DNA of 64,000 bases, from assembly GCA_005779395.1 (NCBI GenBank), contig SXJP01000017.1:124001-188000 (forward strand). The letters are read 5' to 3'. The stretch comes from Actinomycetota bacterium. GTDB taxonomy: Bacteria; Actinomycetota; Acidimicrobiia; IMCC26256; PALSA-610. Below the pieces are notes generated by a model. It was not told the origin of the DNA and ran no database searches. It saw only the letters and a program-made list of their open reading frames with translations. Made by a program: the position numbers and the translations under genes. Of this stretch, positions 26,648 through 35,109 are shown one piece after another. Position 1 is the first letter of the stretch. Each line of letters opens with the position of its first letter.

Positions 26648-28147
26648 ATGGAAGCCCTAGCTGAGACCCGCAGTGGCACGGTCAAAGGACGCAACGACGA
26701 CGGCATCCTAAGTTTCCGCGGGATTCCATTCGCCGTTGCGCCAGTCGGCGACATGCGTTGGCAACCACCGGCACGAGAGACACCGTTCGATACAACATTC
26801 GATGCCGACTCATTTGGCCCGATCGGCATCCAGGGACACATGGCGCTCGAAGCAATGATGGGCGGAACTCCGCCGAACAAGAGCGAAGACTGCCTCACCC
26901 TGAATGTCTGGACGAGCGATACGGAAGGCAGCCGTCCAGTGCTTGTCTGGATCCACGGCGGCGGGTTCATGTTCGGCAGCGGTTCCACACCTTGGTATGA
27001 CGGTTCGCGATTTGTTGCAAGTGGCGACGTAGTAGTTGTAACGATCAATTACCGCTTGGGTCCTTTTGGATTCTTGTACCTCGGCGAGTTGTTCGATGGC
27101 ATGGAGCACAGTGGAAATCTCGGAATTCTCGATCAGGTAGCAGCTTTGCAATGGGTACGTGACTCGATCGCCGGATTCGGTGGCGACCCCGACAACATCA
27201 CGATCTTCGGCGAGTCAGCGGGCGCTGGAAGCATTGCAACGCTGCTCGGCACACCATCTGCAAGAGGTCTATTCCATAAGGCGATTCTGCAGAGCGGCGC
27301 AGCTTCGTGGGGACTCGATCGTTCTGAAGCGACAAACAATGCGCGTAAAGTTCTCGCCCAACTCGGCATCGAGCCAGGCGACAAGGCTGCATTGCTCTCA
27401 ACTTCTTCGGACGCTGTTCTAACGGCCAGCGAAATCCTCGGCGGCGAAGTAAGCGGAGGCAAGTTGCCATTCGCACCTGTCCACGACGGTGTCGTCCTGC
27501 CAGAACCTCCTCTGGTCGCGATCGCCAACGGCTCGAGCGCCAACGTCCATGTGATTTGCGGAACAAACACCGATGAGATGACTTTGTTCTCTCTCATGGA
27601 CCCGACGCTCGCGACACTCGACGATCACGGCATGTCCAAGCGCGTCACAACTTTCGACTCGAATATCGATGGCGATGAACTTGTCCGCACCTACCGCGAC
27701 TCGCGTGGCGGCGCGTCCGCTGCCGACGTCTGGATCGCAATGTCTACCGATGCGGTGTTCCGGATCCCGGCAATTCGATTAGTCGAAGCGCACCTCAAGC
27801 ACGGTCCGGCGTGGATGTACCTGTTCACTTGGGCATCGCCTGCTTTCGGAGGTGCCCTCAAGTCCACCCACGCGCTTGAGATTCCGTTTGTATTCGACAA
27901 CCTCGACCAGCCCGGCGTGGCTGTTTTCACCGGTGATGGGCCCGAACGCCAAGGCATCGCAGACGGCATGCACGCAGCCTGGCTTGCCTTCGCTAACAAC
28001 CACGATCCTGCGCACGCCGGTATCCCCGAATGGCCAACATACGACCTCGATCGCAGGCAGACCATGAAGATCGACGCCAATTGGGAACTTTTGCACGACC
28101 CGATGGGCGACGAAAGAAAGTTCTGGGAGCACGAAACAGCCCTCTAG
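26648..28147 (+). CDS. Carboxylesterase type B family protein
   Basis: A 499-residue alpha/beta hydrolase. Nucleophile Ser lies in FGESAGAGS, the oxyanion hole in WIHGGGFMFGS, the acidic residue in CGTNTDEM and the catalytic His in STHALEIPFVF. SEDCLTLNVW is a further family signature. It lacks a signal peptide, so it hydrolyses esters inside the cell; substrate unknown. A CAGGAGA ribosome-binding site precedes the ATG. The 189 bp upstream to the glucosaminidase start hold TTGAC-like boxes at 26479 and 26486, but no convincing spaced promoter. Confidence 0.9.
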   Translation: MEALAETRSGTVKGRNDDGILSFRGIPFAVAPVGDMRWQPPARETPFDTTFDADSFGPIGIQGHMALEAMMGGTPPNKSEDCLTLNVWTSDTEGSRPVLVWIHGGGFMFGSGSTPWYDGSRFVASGDVVVVTINYRLGPFGFLYLGELFDGMEHSGNLGILDQVAALQWVRDSIAGFGGDPDNITIFGESAGAGSIATLLGTPSARGLFHKAILQSGAASWGLDRSEATNNARKVLAQLGIEPGDKAALLSTSSDAVLTASEILGGEVSGGKLPFAPVHDGVVLPEPPLVAIANGSSANVHVICGTNTDEMTLFSLMDPTLATLDDHGMSKRVTTFDSNIDGDELVRTYRDSRGGASAADVWIAMSTDAVFRIPAIRLVEAHLKHGPAWMYLFTWASPAFGGALKSTHALEIPFVFDNLDQPGVAVFTGDGPERQGIADGMHAAWLAFANNHDPAHAGIPEWPTYDLDRRQTMKIDANWELLHDPMGDERKFWEHETAL

Positions 28148-28153
28148 TGTCGT

Positions 28154-28168
28154 ATCGGCACTGCCGAT
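28154..28168. terminator. Short hairpin after the carboxylesterase gene
   Basis: ATCGGC (28154-28159) and GCCGAT (28163-28168) form a 6-bp stem with an ACT loop, 6 nt after the stop at 28147. No U-run follows, so it may be only a weak terminator. Confidence 0.3.
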
Positions 28169-28177
28169 GAGATGTAG

Positions 28178-28828
28178 ATGGATGAGGCGGGCGGACACCT
28201 AAACGCCGAGCGCCGCGGCGCGACCGAACTTGAAATCGGCAAACAGCGAGTCACGGTGCGTGGCGTCATTGAAGATCGTGGCAACCTCCTGCCGAGCTAC
28301 GCCGCAGCCTTAGCTCTGGCGCGCCACACGACTCCTAACAAGGTTGTTGGGTTTCGTAAAGACGACCTAGAAACTCTCGCCCTGTTTCTCGGTTGCGATG
28401 GCCACGACATCGAGGCAAGGATTCGTTCGCTCCTCGACTGCACTCCCGAACAGGCGCGGAATATCCACGCTGAGTTGCTTCGCAAGTGCCTGCTCAGGCC
28501 AGCTGCCGCGATAGCTGTTGGCACTGCAATCATCTGGGGTCCAGCCGCAGCGGCACAAAACGATCGTCCGACTTTTGGTCCTGCACCAACAACTAGTCCA
28601 ATGCCCGCTCCGACGACGGTCGTGGGCGATGGCCCACAAGTGACGTCAGCAACCCTGCCGACGGAGTTCCCCACTACATCTCTACCGACAGGCACTACAC
28701 CACCGGCTGAAGAGACCATGTTGGCGCAGAACGAAAGTGCCGCCACTGCGACCGACCCTGCTGATCGAGAGCCCGATGTTGGGATACCGCGGGGCGAAAC
28801 TCCGACCGAGGTCTTCGAAACTCCGTAG
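28178..28828 (+). CDS. Hypothetical single-pass protein with Pro/Thr-rich C-terminus
   Basis: A 216-residue protein I do not recognise. Residues 1-100 are polar and helical, with a regularly packed stretch (KDDLETLALFLGCDG, IEARIRSLLDCTPEQARN). A weak membrane segment near residues 104-122 follows (RPAAAIAVGTAIIWGPAAA). The last 95 residues are rich in Pro, Thr and Ala (MPAPTTVV, TSLPTGTTPP), like the stalks of actinobacterial surface proteins. An inside-out topology with a small cytoplasmic domain is plausible. It follows the carboxylesterase by 30 bp, with a hairpin between. No ribosome-binding site stands out. Confidence 0.5.
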   Translation: MDEAGGHLNAERRGATELEIGKQRVTVRGVIEDRGNLLPSYAAALALARHTTPNKVVGFRKDDLETLALFLGCDGHDIEARIRSLLDCTPEQARNIHAELLRKCLLRPAAAIAVGTAIIWGPAAAAQNDRPTFGPAPTTSPMPAPTTVVGDGPQVTSATLPTEFPTTSLPTGTTPPAEETMLAQNESAATATDPADREPDVGIPRGETPTEVFETP

Positions 28829-28885
28829 ATGCTCGGAAGCGGGTGAACGTAGCCGCTTGTGTACGGAACCGGTCGCGTTCGGGCC

Positions 28886-28891
28886 TAAGTT
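28886..28891 (+). promoter_or_regulatory. -10 element of a probable leaderless promoter
   Basis: TAAGTT ends 9 nt before the ATG at 28901; no Shine-Dalgarno sequence lies between. Confidence 0.35.
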
Positions 28892-28900
28892 GACCCGCTT

Positions 28901-29569
28901 ATGACGAGAGAGGCGCCCGAAGGATTTCGGCAACATCGATTCACCGCGACTGATACTGCGACCACGATCTTGTTGGTCCGTCATGGCGAGTCAGCGGCGG
29001 CAATTCCAGGGAAGCCGTTCGCACTTCGGGATGGGCACGGCGATCCAGAGCTACATCCTGCCGGGCAACTTCAAGCAAAACGTGTTGGCAATCGCCTCGC
29101 TCAGGAGCGTATCGACGCGATCTATGTAACGTCCTTGGTCCGAACTGTGCAGACTGCAGAGCCGCTCGCGTCGCTACTCGGCATGCAGCCGCACATAGAA
29201 GCCGACCTGCGCGAAGTATTTCTCGGCGATTGGGAAGGCGGCATCTTGCGCGAGCGAGCAAGCGCTGGAGACCCTATCTTCCCCAAGATTTATAGCGAGC
29301 AGCGCTGGGATGTAATTCCTGGTGCTGAGCCACAAGAGCGATTTCATGAAAGAACGCAACACGGACTTCTACGTATTGTCGCAGCTCATCCCGGCGGGCG
29401 GGTTGCTGTGTTCACACACGGTGGCGTGATAGGTCAGCTCTTGCACCACGCCACGGGTGCGCAAGCGTTCGCCTTCACCGGAGCCGACAATGCCTCGATT
29501 AGCGAACTAGTCGTAGACGGCGAACGTCAGATATTGCGACGGTTTAACGACACGTCACACCTCGACTGA
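28901..29569 (+). CDS. Histidine phosphatase family protein
   Basis: A 222-residue phosphoglycerate-mutase-like phosphatase: LLVRHGESAAA with the catalytic His near residue 28, SLVRTVQTAEPLA, LREVFLGDWEGG with the general acid, and VAVFTHGGVIGQLLHH with the second His. It lacks the insertions of gpmA, so it is a phosphatase (for example of phosphosugars or nucleotides) and not a mutase. It stands alone between the hypothetical protein and a convergent His-rich lipoprotein gene. Confidence 0.87.
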   Translation: MTREAPEGFRQHRFTATDTATTILLVRHGESAAAIPGKPFALRDGHGDPELHPAGQLQAKRVGNRLAQERIDAIYVTSLVRTVQTAEPLASLLGMQPHIEADLREVFLGDWEGGILRERASAGDPIFPKIYSEQRWDVIPGAEPQERFHERTQHGLLRIVAAHPGGRVAVFTHGGVIGQLLHHATGAQAFAFTGADNASISELVVDGERQILRRFNDTSHLD

Positions 29570-29579
29570 GGTCGCAAAG

Positions 29580-30458
29580 CTAACTGGGGTTGCTAAGGCA
29601 GGCGTTGTACTTGTATTTGGCAAGATCTTCGAGCGGCACCGAGTGGTAGCTGCCATCTGAGCAATTAAGCATACGGTTTGATTCACCGAAGAGACCGCCG
29701 TCGATGTCTGCGACTTCGTAACCGGGGACTGACCAGACGTGGACCATCCATGCAGTCTGGTTGAGCATGCTTCCGCCGACAGATGAGCAAAGTTCATCTG
29801 TGATGTCGTCGCGATCGGCTCCGAATGGAGATTCGATGGTTCCGTCGGCCGCGTACACGATGCAAACAGATGTGTGGAAATGCCAGAAGTCGTTAGGTCC
29901 AGCAAATCCGTCTGGTGGAGTGTCCCCACCAGACATCGAGTAGTACATGAACCCGACAATGTGACCGTCATCTTCATGACTCGAATAGATAATCGAAAGC
30001 GGGGTCCGCAGATCTGCCGCGTCCATCTTGCCGTCGCCATTGAAACCTTGACCATTCTGAAGCACCATGTGTACTCCAAGGCCCGGCGAGTATGGCCCGG
30101 CACGGCGATAGCCAGCGGCTTTCGCGTCCGCGACTGTCGGGTATAACTCGGCAACCTCTTGGGTGATCGCGATTTCTCCATCTAATTGTGCTTGAGTTGC
30201 CGAGTCGAGCGTGACGAGTTCGATAGCTGCGTGGTGCCCGTTGCGCAGTTCGGCGAAGCCACTTGCGATGTCTTCTGCACTCGCTTGTGCATCGTGTGCG
30301 TGCTCACCATGTTCCATTCCGGTTTCGGAGTGATCCAAAGTCGTTTCTGGAAGGGTTGTCGGAGCGATGGATGACGTCGGTTGAGCTACATCGTCTGTCC
30401 CACAGGCCGCGAGAAGCGCAACTGCAACAATTGCGAGCGAAGCGATTTTGGTGCGCAT
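29580..30458 (-). CDS. His-rich lipoprotein, member A of a local three-protein family
   Basis: A 292-residue lipoprotein (signal peptide, lipobox LLAACG). After a Thr/Ser linker comes a metal-ligand-rich stretch, HSETGMEHGEHAHD. The folded part has landmarks shared with the protein at 35110-36084: RAGPYSPGLGVHMV, a Pro-x-x-x-I-Y strand, GFMYYS, WHFHTSVC, TAWMVHVWSVPGYE and a late NCSDG. Cysteines are probably paired outside the membrane. Conserved HxH and HVW boxes suggest binding of copper, zinc or a similar metal, but no described function is known to me. The ATG at 30458 has an AAGGAG ribosome-binding site; the frame is open further upstream but that part has no signal peptide. It is divergent from the diiron oxidase gene. 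Confidence 0.7.
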   Translation of the reverse strand: MRTKIASLAIVAVALLAACGTDDVAQPTSSIAPTTLPETTLDHSETGMEHGEHAHDAQASAEDIASGFAELRNGHHAAIELVTLDSATQAQLDGEIAITQEVAELYPTVADAKAAGYRRAGPYSPGLGVHMVLQNGQGFNGDGKMDAADLRTPLSIIYSSHEDDGHIVGFMYYSMSGGDTPPDGFAGPNDFWHFHTSVCIVYAADGTIESPFGADRDDITDELCSSVGGSMLNQTAWMVHVWSVPGYEVADIDGGLFGESNRMLNCSDGSYHSVPLEDLAKYKYNACLSNPS

Positions 30459-30502
30459 TGCGATCTCCTTCGTGCCCACGAGACTTGCATTCGGACACCG
30501 TC

Positions 30503-30508
30503 TACGCT
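30503..30508 (+). promoter_or_regulatory. -10 element of a leaderless promoter (diiron oxidase)
   Basis: TACGCT ends 8 nt before the ATG at 30517. Confidence 0.45.
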
Positions 30509-30516
30509 CAGCATCT

Positions 30517-31650
30517 ATGGCCAAACCTGGTTCAATACCTACTGCAAGGCGCATTCGAGATCTGGAGCAACTCAACGATGTGGACTCGATCCTAGCTACC
30601 GCCGATCTTGACTTCGGCGAGGGATTTCATACAACCGCGACGCGCGGCGACACTCAGTTCACGTGGGATTACGAGAGTTCCCGCGAACCTCTCGAACGTC
30701 TATACGAGAAGGCAAAGACGAGCCAATGGAATGCGTCCACAGATCTCGACTGGACAATAGATGTTGACATCGAAAAGGTTTCGCGAGTATTTACTGGGAG
30801 TACCGGACCATTACGCACGATGATGGGCGACATCCCTGGTTCCGGAGTCGGCAGGTGGACAGACAAGGAATGGTCTGAATTCGGCATTGAGGTAATGAAG
30901 TGGCGTCTAAGCCAGTTTCTACACGGAGAACAAGGCGCTCTTGTCTGTACAGCGAAGATCGTCGAGACAGTGCCATGGATCGACGCGAAGTACTACGCCT
31001 CTACTCAGGTGGTCGACGAAGCGAGGCATGTCGAAGTGTTTTCTCGGTACCTTCGAGAAAAGCTCGACGGCGAATACACGGTAAATGCCGAACTTCAACT
31101 GCTGATCGACGATGTCTTAGGCGACGACCGCTGGGATATCACTTACCTCGGCATGCAGATAATGATCGAAGGTCTCGCGCTTGCCTCTTTCGGCTTTACC
31201 CACGCACAAACAGACGAACCGCTACTCAAAAAGCTGCTGAGGTATGTCATGGCAGACGAGGCGAGGCATGTCGCCTTCGGCGTTCTCTCACTTAAGGAGT
31301 ACTACGAAGGTCTCGACGGCACGGAGATTCGCGACCGCCAAGAGTTTGCTCTCGAGGCAGCGCTACGCATGCGCGATCGGATGTTCATGATTCAGGTATG
31401 GGAACAGATGGGCGTGCCCCGCGCCGTTGTAGGCGAATTCCTAACGCGCCTCCGGGCGACGGGTGTCTGGTTTCAGGGGCCGTTATTTTCCAAAATTGTG
31501 CCGAACTGCAAGAAACTCGGGCTTTTAGATGCAGGAGATGGCTGGTTACGGGAGAAATTTACCGAAATAGGTGTTATTGAGTACGAAAACGCGCCCGATA
31601 CAAGTATCGAATATGAATTGTTCGATGCCGTCTCTTCTGACGTCGCGTGA
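30517..31650 (+). CDS. Ferritin-like diiron oxidase/oxygenase
   Basis: A 377-residue helical protein with all six ligands of a carboxylate-bridged diiron site: Glu138 (HGEQGAL), Glu168 and His171 (DEARH), Glu218 (IEGLAL), Glu248 and His251 (DEARH). The pattern E-ExxH-E-ExxH is shared by R2-like oxidases and N-oxygenases such as AurF and CmlI, so oxygen activation is very likely; the substrate is unknown. It sits between two genes for related His-rich exported proteins, the first divergent from it by 58 bp. The frame is open from 30448, but the start MAKPGSIPTARR at 30517 fits the -10 element. Confidence 0.8.
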   Translation: MAKPGSIPTARRIRDLEQLNDVDSILATADLDFGEGFHTTATRGDTQFTWDYESSREPLERLYEKAKTSQWNASTDLDWTIDVDIEKVSRVFTGSTGPLRTMMGDIPGSGVGRWTDKEWSEFGIEVMKWRLSQFLHGEQGALVCTAKIVETVPWIDAKYYASTQVVDEARHVEVFSRYLREKLDGEYTVNAELQLLIDDVLGDDRWDITYLGMQIMIEGLALASFGFTHAQTDEPLLKKLLRYVMADEARHVAFGVLSLKEYYEGLDGTEIRDRQEFALEAALRMRDRMFMIQVWEQMGVPRAVVGEFLTRLRATGVWFQGPLFSKIVPNCKKLGLLDAGDGWLREKFTEIGVIEYENAPDTSIEYELFDAVSSDVA

Positions 31651-31749
31651 CTCGGCCGTTGCGGAGCGACACGCAGAGGTGTCGAGATTTGCGGTCAGGC
31701 CAAGTACCCTCACTTATCCATCTAGGTAACTGATCTTTCGGAGGATCCT

Positions 31750-32667
31750 TTGCGATTTCGTTTCATTGCGTTGTTGTCGGTAATTGCTCTAGCTACAGCC
31801 GCTTGCGGCAGCGACAGTCCAAACGAGACAACGGCAACAACAGTCGATGCGACGACGACGTCGGTCGAAGAGACCACGACAGTTGAGACCGCTAAAGACT
31901 CAACAACAACGGTTGCGACGACCACTACCACCCCAACTACGGTCGCTCCCGCTACGACGCCCCACGACATGGATCACGACATGGAACACGGCGAACACCC
32001 GCCGGCGCAAGCCGCGCCACCGAACGGCGGCCTAGCGCACCCACTGGCCCTACTGCCCAATGGCATCATCGACCCGAGCAAGGTAGACCTCGCTGGTGTC
32101 GCAGGTGTGACGCGAGCGCAGCGTCGATATGCCGAAAACCTGCTCATCAGCACCATCAACACGATCCAAAAATGGAACAGTTACGACCAAGCGATCGCTG
32201 ACGGCTTCCTGTCGATCGGAGATGGATTCACTGGCGAAGAACACGTCATCCACTGGGACTGGATCGATGACGCCACTTGGTTAGACCCGAGCCAGCCAGA
32301 GTCACTCGTCTACAAGGTAACGACGAATGCACAAGGCCAGACGGTAAAGACGCTCGAAGCTGCGATGTTCTTACTTCCGAATACTTTCAACTTGAGCAAT
32401 GTCCCAAATGATGGTGGCGCACTCATGCAGTACCACATCCACGACGACTTGTGTTTCACGTCTGGCGCAGCGCCAAAGGTCGCTGGTATAAGACCCCACG
32501 GAGGTGCTTGCACGCCTCCCCTGGTCGCATTCAACCCGAACCCAATGATTCATGTGTGGATTCGCGCGAACGCCTGTGGTCCGTTTGCAGCGCTTTTGGG
32601 TGTTGGCGGCGGCCAGATACTCGAAGGCGAAGAAGTCAACTGCCTGCACGAGCACGGGTCTATATAG
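31750..32667 (+). CDS. His-rich lipoprotein, member B of the local family (TTG start)
   Basis: A 305-residue lipoprotein with lipobox LATAACG, a Thr-rich linker of about 50 residues and a His/Met-rich stretch HDMDHDMEHGEHPP. Its folded part shares the family plan: GFTGEEHVIHW, PESLVY, a LMQYHIHDDLC box (HxH before Cys), MIHVW and a final NCLHEHG. It is the most distant of the three members. The start is TTG at 31750, supported by GGAGG 6 nt upstream; no ATG or GTG fits the signal peptide. It lies 99 bp after the diiron oxidase gene. A 14-bp palindrome covers the stop codon. Confidence 0.68.
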   Translation: MRFRFIALLSVIALATAACGSDSPNETTATTVDATTTSVEETTTVETAKDSTTTVATTTTTPTTVAPATTPHDMDHDMEHGEHPPAQAAPPNGGLAHPLALLPNGIIDPSKVDLAGVAGVTRAQRRYAENLLISTINTIQKWNSYDQAIADGFLSIGDGFTGEEHVIHWDWIDDATWLDPSQPESLVYKVTTNAQGQTVKTLEAAMFLLPNTFNLSNVPNDGGALMQYHIHDDLCFTSGAAPKVAGIRPHGGACTPPLVAFNPNPMIHVWIRANACGPFAALLGVGGGQILEGEEVNCLHEHGSI

Positions 32668-32670
32668 ACC
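32657..32670. repeat. 14-bp palindrome over a stop codon
   Basis: GGTCTATATAGACC spans the TAG stop of the His-rich protein gene. AACGCG (32671-32676) and CGCGTT (32689-32694) form a second inverted repeat right after it, between convergent genes. A role in transcription termination or as a protein site is possible. Confidence 0.4.
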
Positions 32671-32684
32671 AACGCGACGCCTAG

Positions 32685-33938
32685 TTAGCGCGTTGCGTTG
32701 CTCATTAGTTCGTTGAACGGCGTGGTCTTGTCGGGTCCTGGCTCTTTGGGCAAACCGAGTGCGCGTTCCCCGATGATGTTGCGCTGAACCTGATCCGAAC
32801 CGCCGTAGATAGAGGGACCGGGTGAGAACAGCGTGAGTTCTTGCACCATGCCATGGCTAAGGGTGTCGACTCCCATAAGCATGCCATCTGCACCGATCAC
32901 TTGATTGCCTACCTCACGGTTCAGGCGGAGCATGTCGCTCATCATTAGTTTCGCGATATTCGCATATGCAGCCGAGCCATCGCCACCACGCACTCGTAGG
33001 GCCGAGTAGTTGCCGATCTGCTGCATTGTGTACAGCTTCGCTATCCCCTGGCGCACTACTGCATCTGTGTTCTTGTTGGTCTGGCGCGCCAGAGCGATCA
33101 GACGATCGACCATCCCCATGCCGCCGCCGGTCGTGCCACCGTCACGGACCTGGCCGACGAAATCACTGACGGGCTTGTCGAGATGCCCTGCCATCGGTCC
33201 CGGGAAAGCGCTGCCGGCCGCACCAGAGCCACCACTACCGAGCGATGAACGCTCGGCCATGAGTGTGGTGTTAGCGACAGCCCAACCGTTGTTGTATCCA
33301 CCGATGATGTCGTCTGCGTGAACCCGACAATCGTCCATGAATACTTCGTTGAACATTGCTCGGCCAGTCATTTCCTTGAGGGGCCGTACCTCTACACCGG
33401 TCTGGGTCATATCGAACTTGAAGTACGTGATTCCGACATGCTTCGGAAGATTCGAGTCCGTGCGAGCAATCAACATGCCAAGGTTGCACAGTTGGGCCGT
33501 AGATGTCCAGACCTTCTGGCCGTTGACGATGTACTCATCACCATCCTTTTCTGCTTTGGCTTGAAGCCCTGCGAGGTCGCTACCAGCGCCCGGCTCAGAG
33601 AAGAGCTGACACCATGCGTCTTGACCGTTGAGAATGCGAAGCAGATCAGTCTGCTTCTGAAGTTCGGTACCGTGGCGCGCAATTGTTGGCGCAGCAAGTG
33701 CGTATCCGAGACCAGAGGGCGGTCCGATCGCTCCAGCGGCATCGATCTCTTTACTAACGATGCCAGCTAGAACGCGGTCGTAGCCGCGTCCCCATGAGTC
33801 TTCCGGGAACGTCGGTGCCGCATAACCAGATCGAGCGAGCACGTCCCACCAGTCGCCGACAGTCATTTCGGGCTTGAAGTTCTCAGCCAACCAGGCGCGC
33901 ACTTCGGCGCGCACTTCTTCGCTCGACGGTAACACCAC
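32685..33938 (-). CDS. Acyl-CoA dehydrogenase family protein (FadE)
   Basis: A 417-residue flavoprotein. FAD/substrate motifs LFSEPGAGSDLAG and NGQKVWTSTA are intact, as is the C-terminal YGGSDQVQRNIIGERALGLPKEP. It should introduce a 2,3-double bond into an acyl-CoA. At the position of the MCAD catalytic Glu the sequence has Gly (IYGGSD), common in FadE proteins of steroid and long-chain pathways, where the base lies elsewhere or in a partner subunit. The GTG start has GAGGAG 7 nt upstream. It is transcribed in the same direction as arsC, 62 bp downstream of it. Confidence 0.87.
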   Translation of the reverse strand: MVLPSSEEVRAEVRAWLAENFKPEMTVGDWWDVLARSGYAAPTFPEDSWGRGYDRVLAGIVSKEIDAAGAIGPPSGLGYALAAPTIARHGTELQKQTDLLRILNGQDAWCQLFSEPGAGSDLAGLQAKAEKDGDEYIVNGQKVWTSTAQLCNLGMLIARTDSNLPKHVGITYFKFDMTQTGVEVRPLKEMTGRAMFNEVFMDDCRVHADDIIGGYNNGWAVANTTLMAERSSLGSGGSGAAGSAFPGPMAGHLDKPVSDFVGQVRDGGTTGGGMGMVDRLIALARQTNKNTDAVVRQGIAKLYTMQQIGNYSALRVRGGDGSAAYANIAKLMMSDMLRLNREVGNQVIGADGMLMGVDTLSHGMVQELTLFSPGPSIYGGSDQVQRNIIGERALGLPKEPGPDKTTPFNELMSNATR

Positions 33939-34000
33939 AACAATCTCCTCATGCCCTCGTCCGGTCGATCCGAACGCTCAACAAACTGTCGTAGATCTTG

Positions 34001-34351
34001 TCACAAAAGGTCGAGAATCTTCTCCTTGGGCCGAGCCAGAATTGTTCTCGACGGCGTCACGGCAATCGGGCGCTGCATCAACTTCGGATGCTCGACAAGT
34101 AGTTCGATCACAGCTTCCTTAGTTACATATTCAGTCGGGTCAAGACCAAGTTCAGCGAAGTGTGAATCTTTGCGGACCAAATCGGCTGGCTGTACATCGA
34201 TAGCGTCGACAATCGAGGCGAGTTCCTTCGCTGTCAACGGATTCAGGAGATACCAAACGACGTCGAACTCGACGCCTCGTTCTCGCAATATGTCGAGAAC
34301 GCTCTTAGCAGTTCCTCAACCAGGGTTGTGATAGATGACAAGATCAGCCAT
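34001..34351 (-). CDS. arsC: Arsenate reductase with in-frame UGA at catalytic Cys12 (candidate selenoprotein)
   Basis: Read through a single TGA, 34001-34351 encodes 116 residues, the normal length of glutaredoxin-dependent ArsC. The N-terminus is MADLVIYHNPG-UGA-GTAKS, where the plasmid R773 enzyme has HNPACGTS with Cys12. The other functional residues fall at the same numbers as in R773 ArsC: His8, Arg60 (LVRKD), Arg94 (QRPIAVTP) and Arg107 (ARPKE). The rest is intact with no other stop. TGA is an ordinary terminator for neighbouring genes, so the code is not globally changed. A perfect 8-bp hairpin lies 14 nt after the UGA. A point mutation or sequencing error (TGC/TGT to TGA) is the alternative. 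A TAGATT -10 lies 7 nt before the ATG. Confidence 0.75.
34278..34301 (-). promoter_or_regulatory. Candidate bacterial SECIS hairpin in arsC
   Basis: On the minus strand CGTTCTCG (34301-34294) pairs perfectly with CGAGAACG (34285-34278) around the 8-nt loop ACATATTG. The loop starts 22 nt after the UGA, inside the 16-37 nt range described for bacterial SECIS elements. The usual G in the first two loop positions is missing unless the last G-C pair opens. A weaker lower stem (GCU/GGC) may add to it. Confidence 0.5.
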
Positions 34352-34358
34352 GCCGTCG

Positions 34359-34364
34359 AATCTA
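34359..34364 (-). promoter_or_regulatory. -10 element of a leaderless promoter (arsC)
   Basis: TAGATT on the minus strand ends 7 nt before the ATG at 34351. It marks arsC as its own transcription unit, downstream of aat. Confidence 0.45.
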
Positions 34365-34398
34365 ATAGGCCCTGTCGTTTGTCCGCTAAGTCCAGCGC

Positions 34399-35055
34399 CT
34401 AACGCAAAGCACCTCTCAAACGTTGCAGATACTCGTCACATGAAACTTCGATCGCCCCGAGGGATGCGAGGTGGTCCGTGCTCCACTGCACGTCAAAAAG
34501 TTCGACGCCATCTGATCGCAGCAACTCAGTAGCTGCCCAAAGAGCAATCTTGCTCGCATCGGTCTTGTGGGAGAACATCGATTCGCCAGCAAAGAAACGC
34601 TTAATTCGTAGGCCGTACATACCGCCGACGAGATCATCGTCTTGCCAAACCTCAAAACTGTGCGCCCACCCCAATTCATGCATCCGCACGTACGCTGTAA
34701 CGAAATCTTGCGTGATCCAACCGTGAGGTCGTCGTGGATCTCCGCACAAGCCGATGACGGCTTCGAACTCCATATCGACGGTAACCGTGAATTTCCGTCG
34801 TGATTTATGCAGCGACCTACTCACATGGAATCCGTCTAGTGGCAATACACCGCGTGGATCCGGCGCCCACCACGCCAGTTGTCCCCCACGACCACTTAGC
34901 CGCATCGGGAATAGCCCTCTTGAATATGCGGCTAAAAGAGTTGCAGGTTCTAGGTCGGCGCCAGCGCACACGATGCCGCTCTCGTCAGCCTCAGTTGCAT
35001 CGGGAAATGACCAAGCGCACGGGCCCGGGTGGATCGGGAACGGCGGCCGAGACAT
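34399..35055 (-). CDS. aat: Leucyl/phenylalanyl-tRNA--protein transferase
   Basis: A 218-residue protein matching Aat, which adds Leu or Phe from tRNA to proteins with N-terminal Arg or Lys and marks them for ClpAP/ClpS degradation. Family motifs are clear: FPDATEADESGIVCAGADLEP, LAAYSRGLFPM, WWAPDPRGVLPLDGFHVSRSL, HGWITQDFVTAYVRMHELGWAHS, VGGMYGLRIKRFFAGESMFSHKTDASKIAL (split here only for reading) and FDVQWSTDHLASLG. The start is ATG at 35055, divergent from the His-rich protein gene with 54 bp between. Confidence 0.92.
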   Translation of the reverse strand: MSRPPFPIHPGPCAWSFPDATEADESGIVCAGADLEPATLLAAYSRGLFPMRLSGRGGQLAWWAPDPRGVLPLDGFHVSRSLHKSRRKFTVTVDMEFEAVIGLCGDPRRPHGWITQDFVTAYVRMHELGWAHSFEVWQDDDLVGGMYGLRIKRFFAGESMFSHKTDASKIALWAATELLRSDGVELFDVQWSTDHLASLGAIEVSCDEYLQRLRGALR

Positions 35056-35096
35056 CGATCCATCATCGCGCCCGCAGAGCCCCTTGCGATCACGAC

Positions 35097-35102
35097 TAGC
35101 GT
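35097..35102 (+). promoter_or_regulatory. -10 element of a leaderless promoter (His-rich protein C)
   Basis: TAGCGT ends 7 nt before the ATG at 35110. Confidence 0.45.
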
Positions 35103-35109
35103 CACTCGC

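Noticed and set aside
34001..34288. A 95-residue ArsC fragment with a TTG start as the real gene
   Set aside because: It would lack the first beta strand and the active-site loop. The same frame upstream encodes them exactly, interrupted only by the UGA at the catalytic position.
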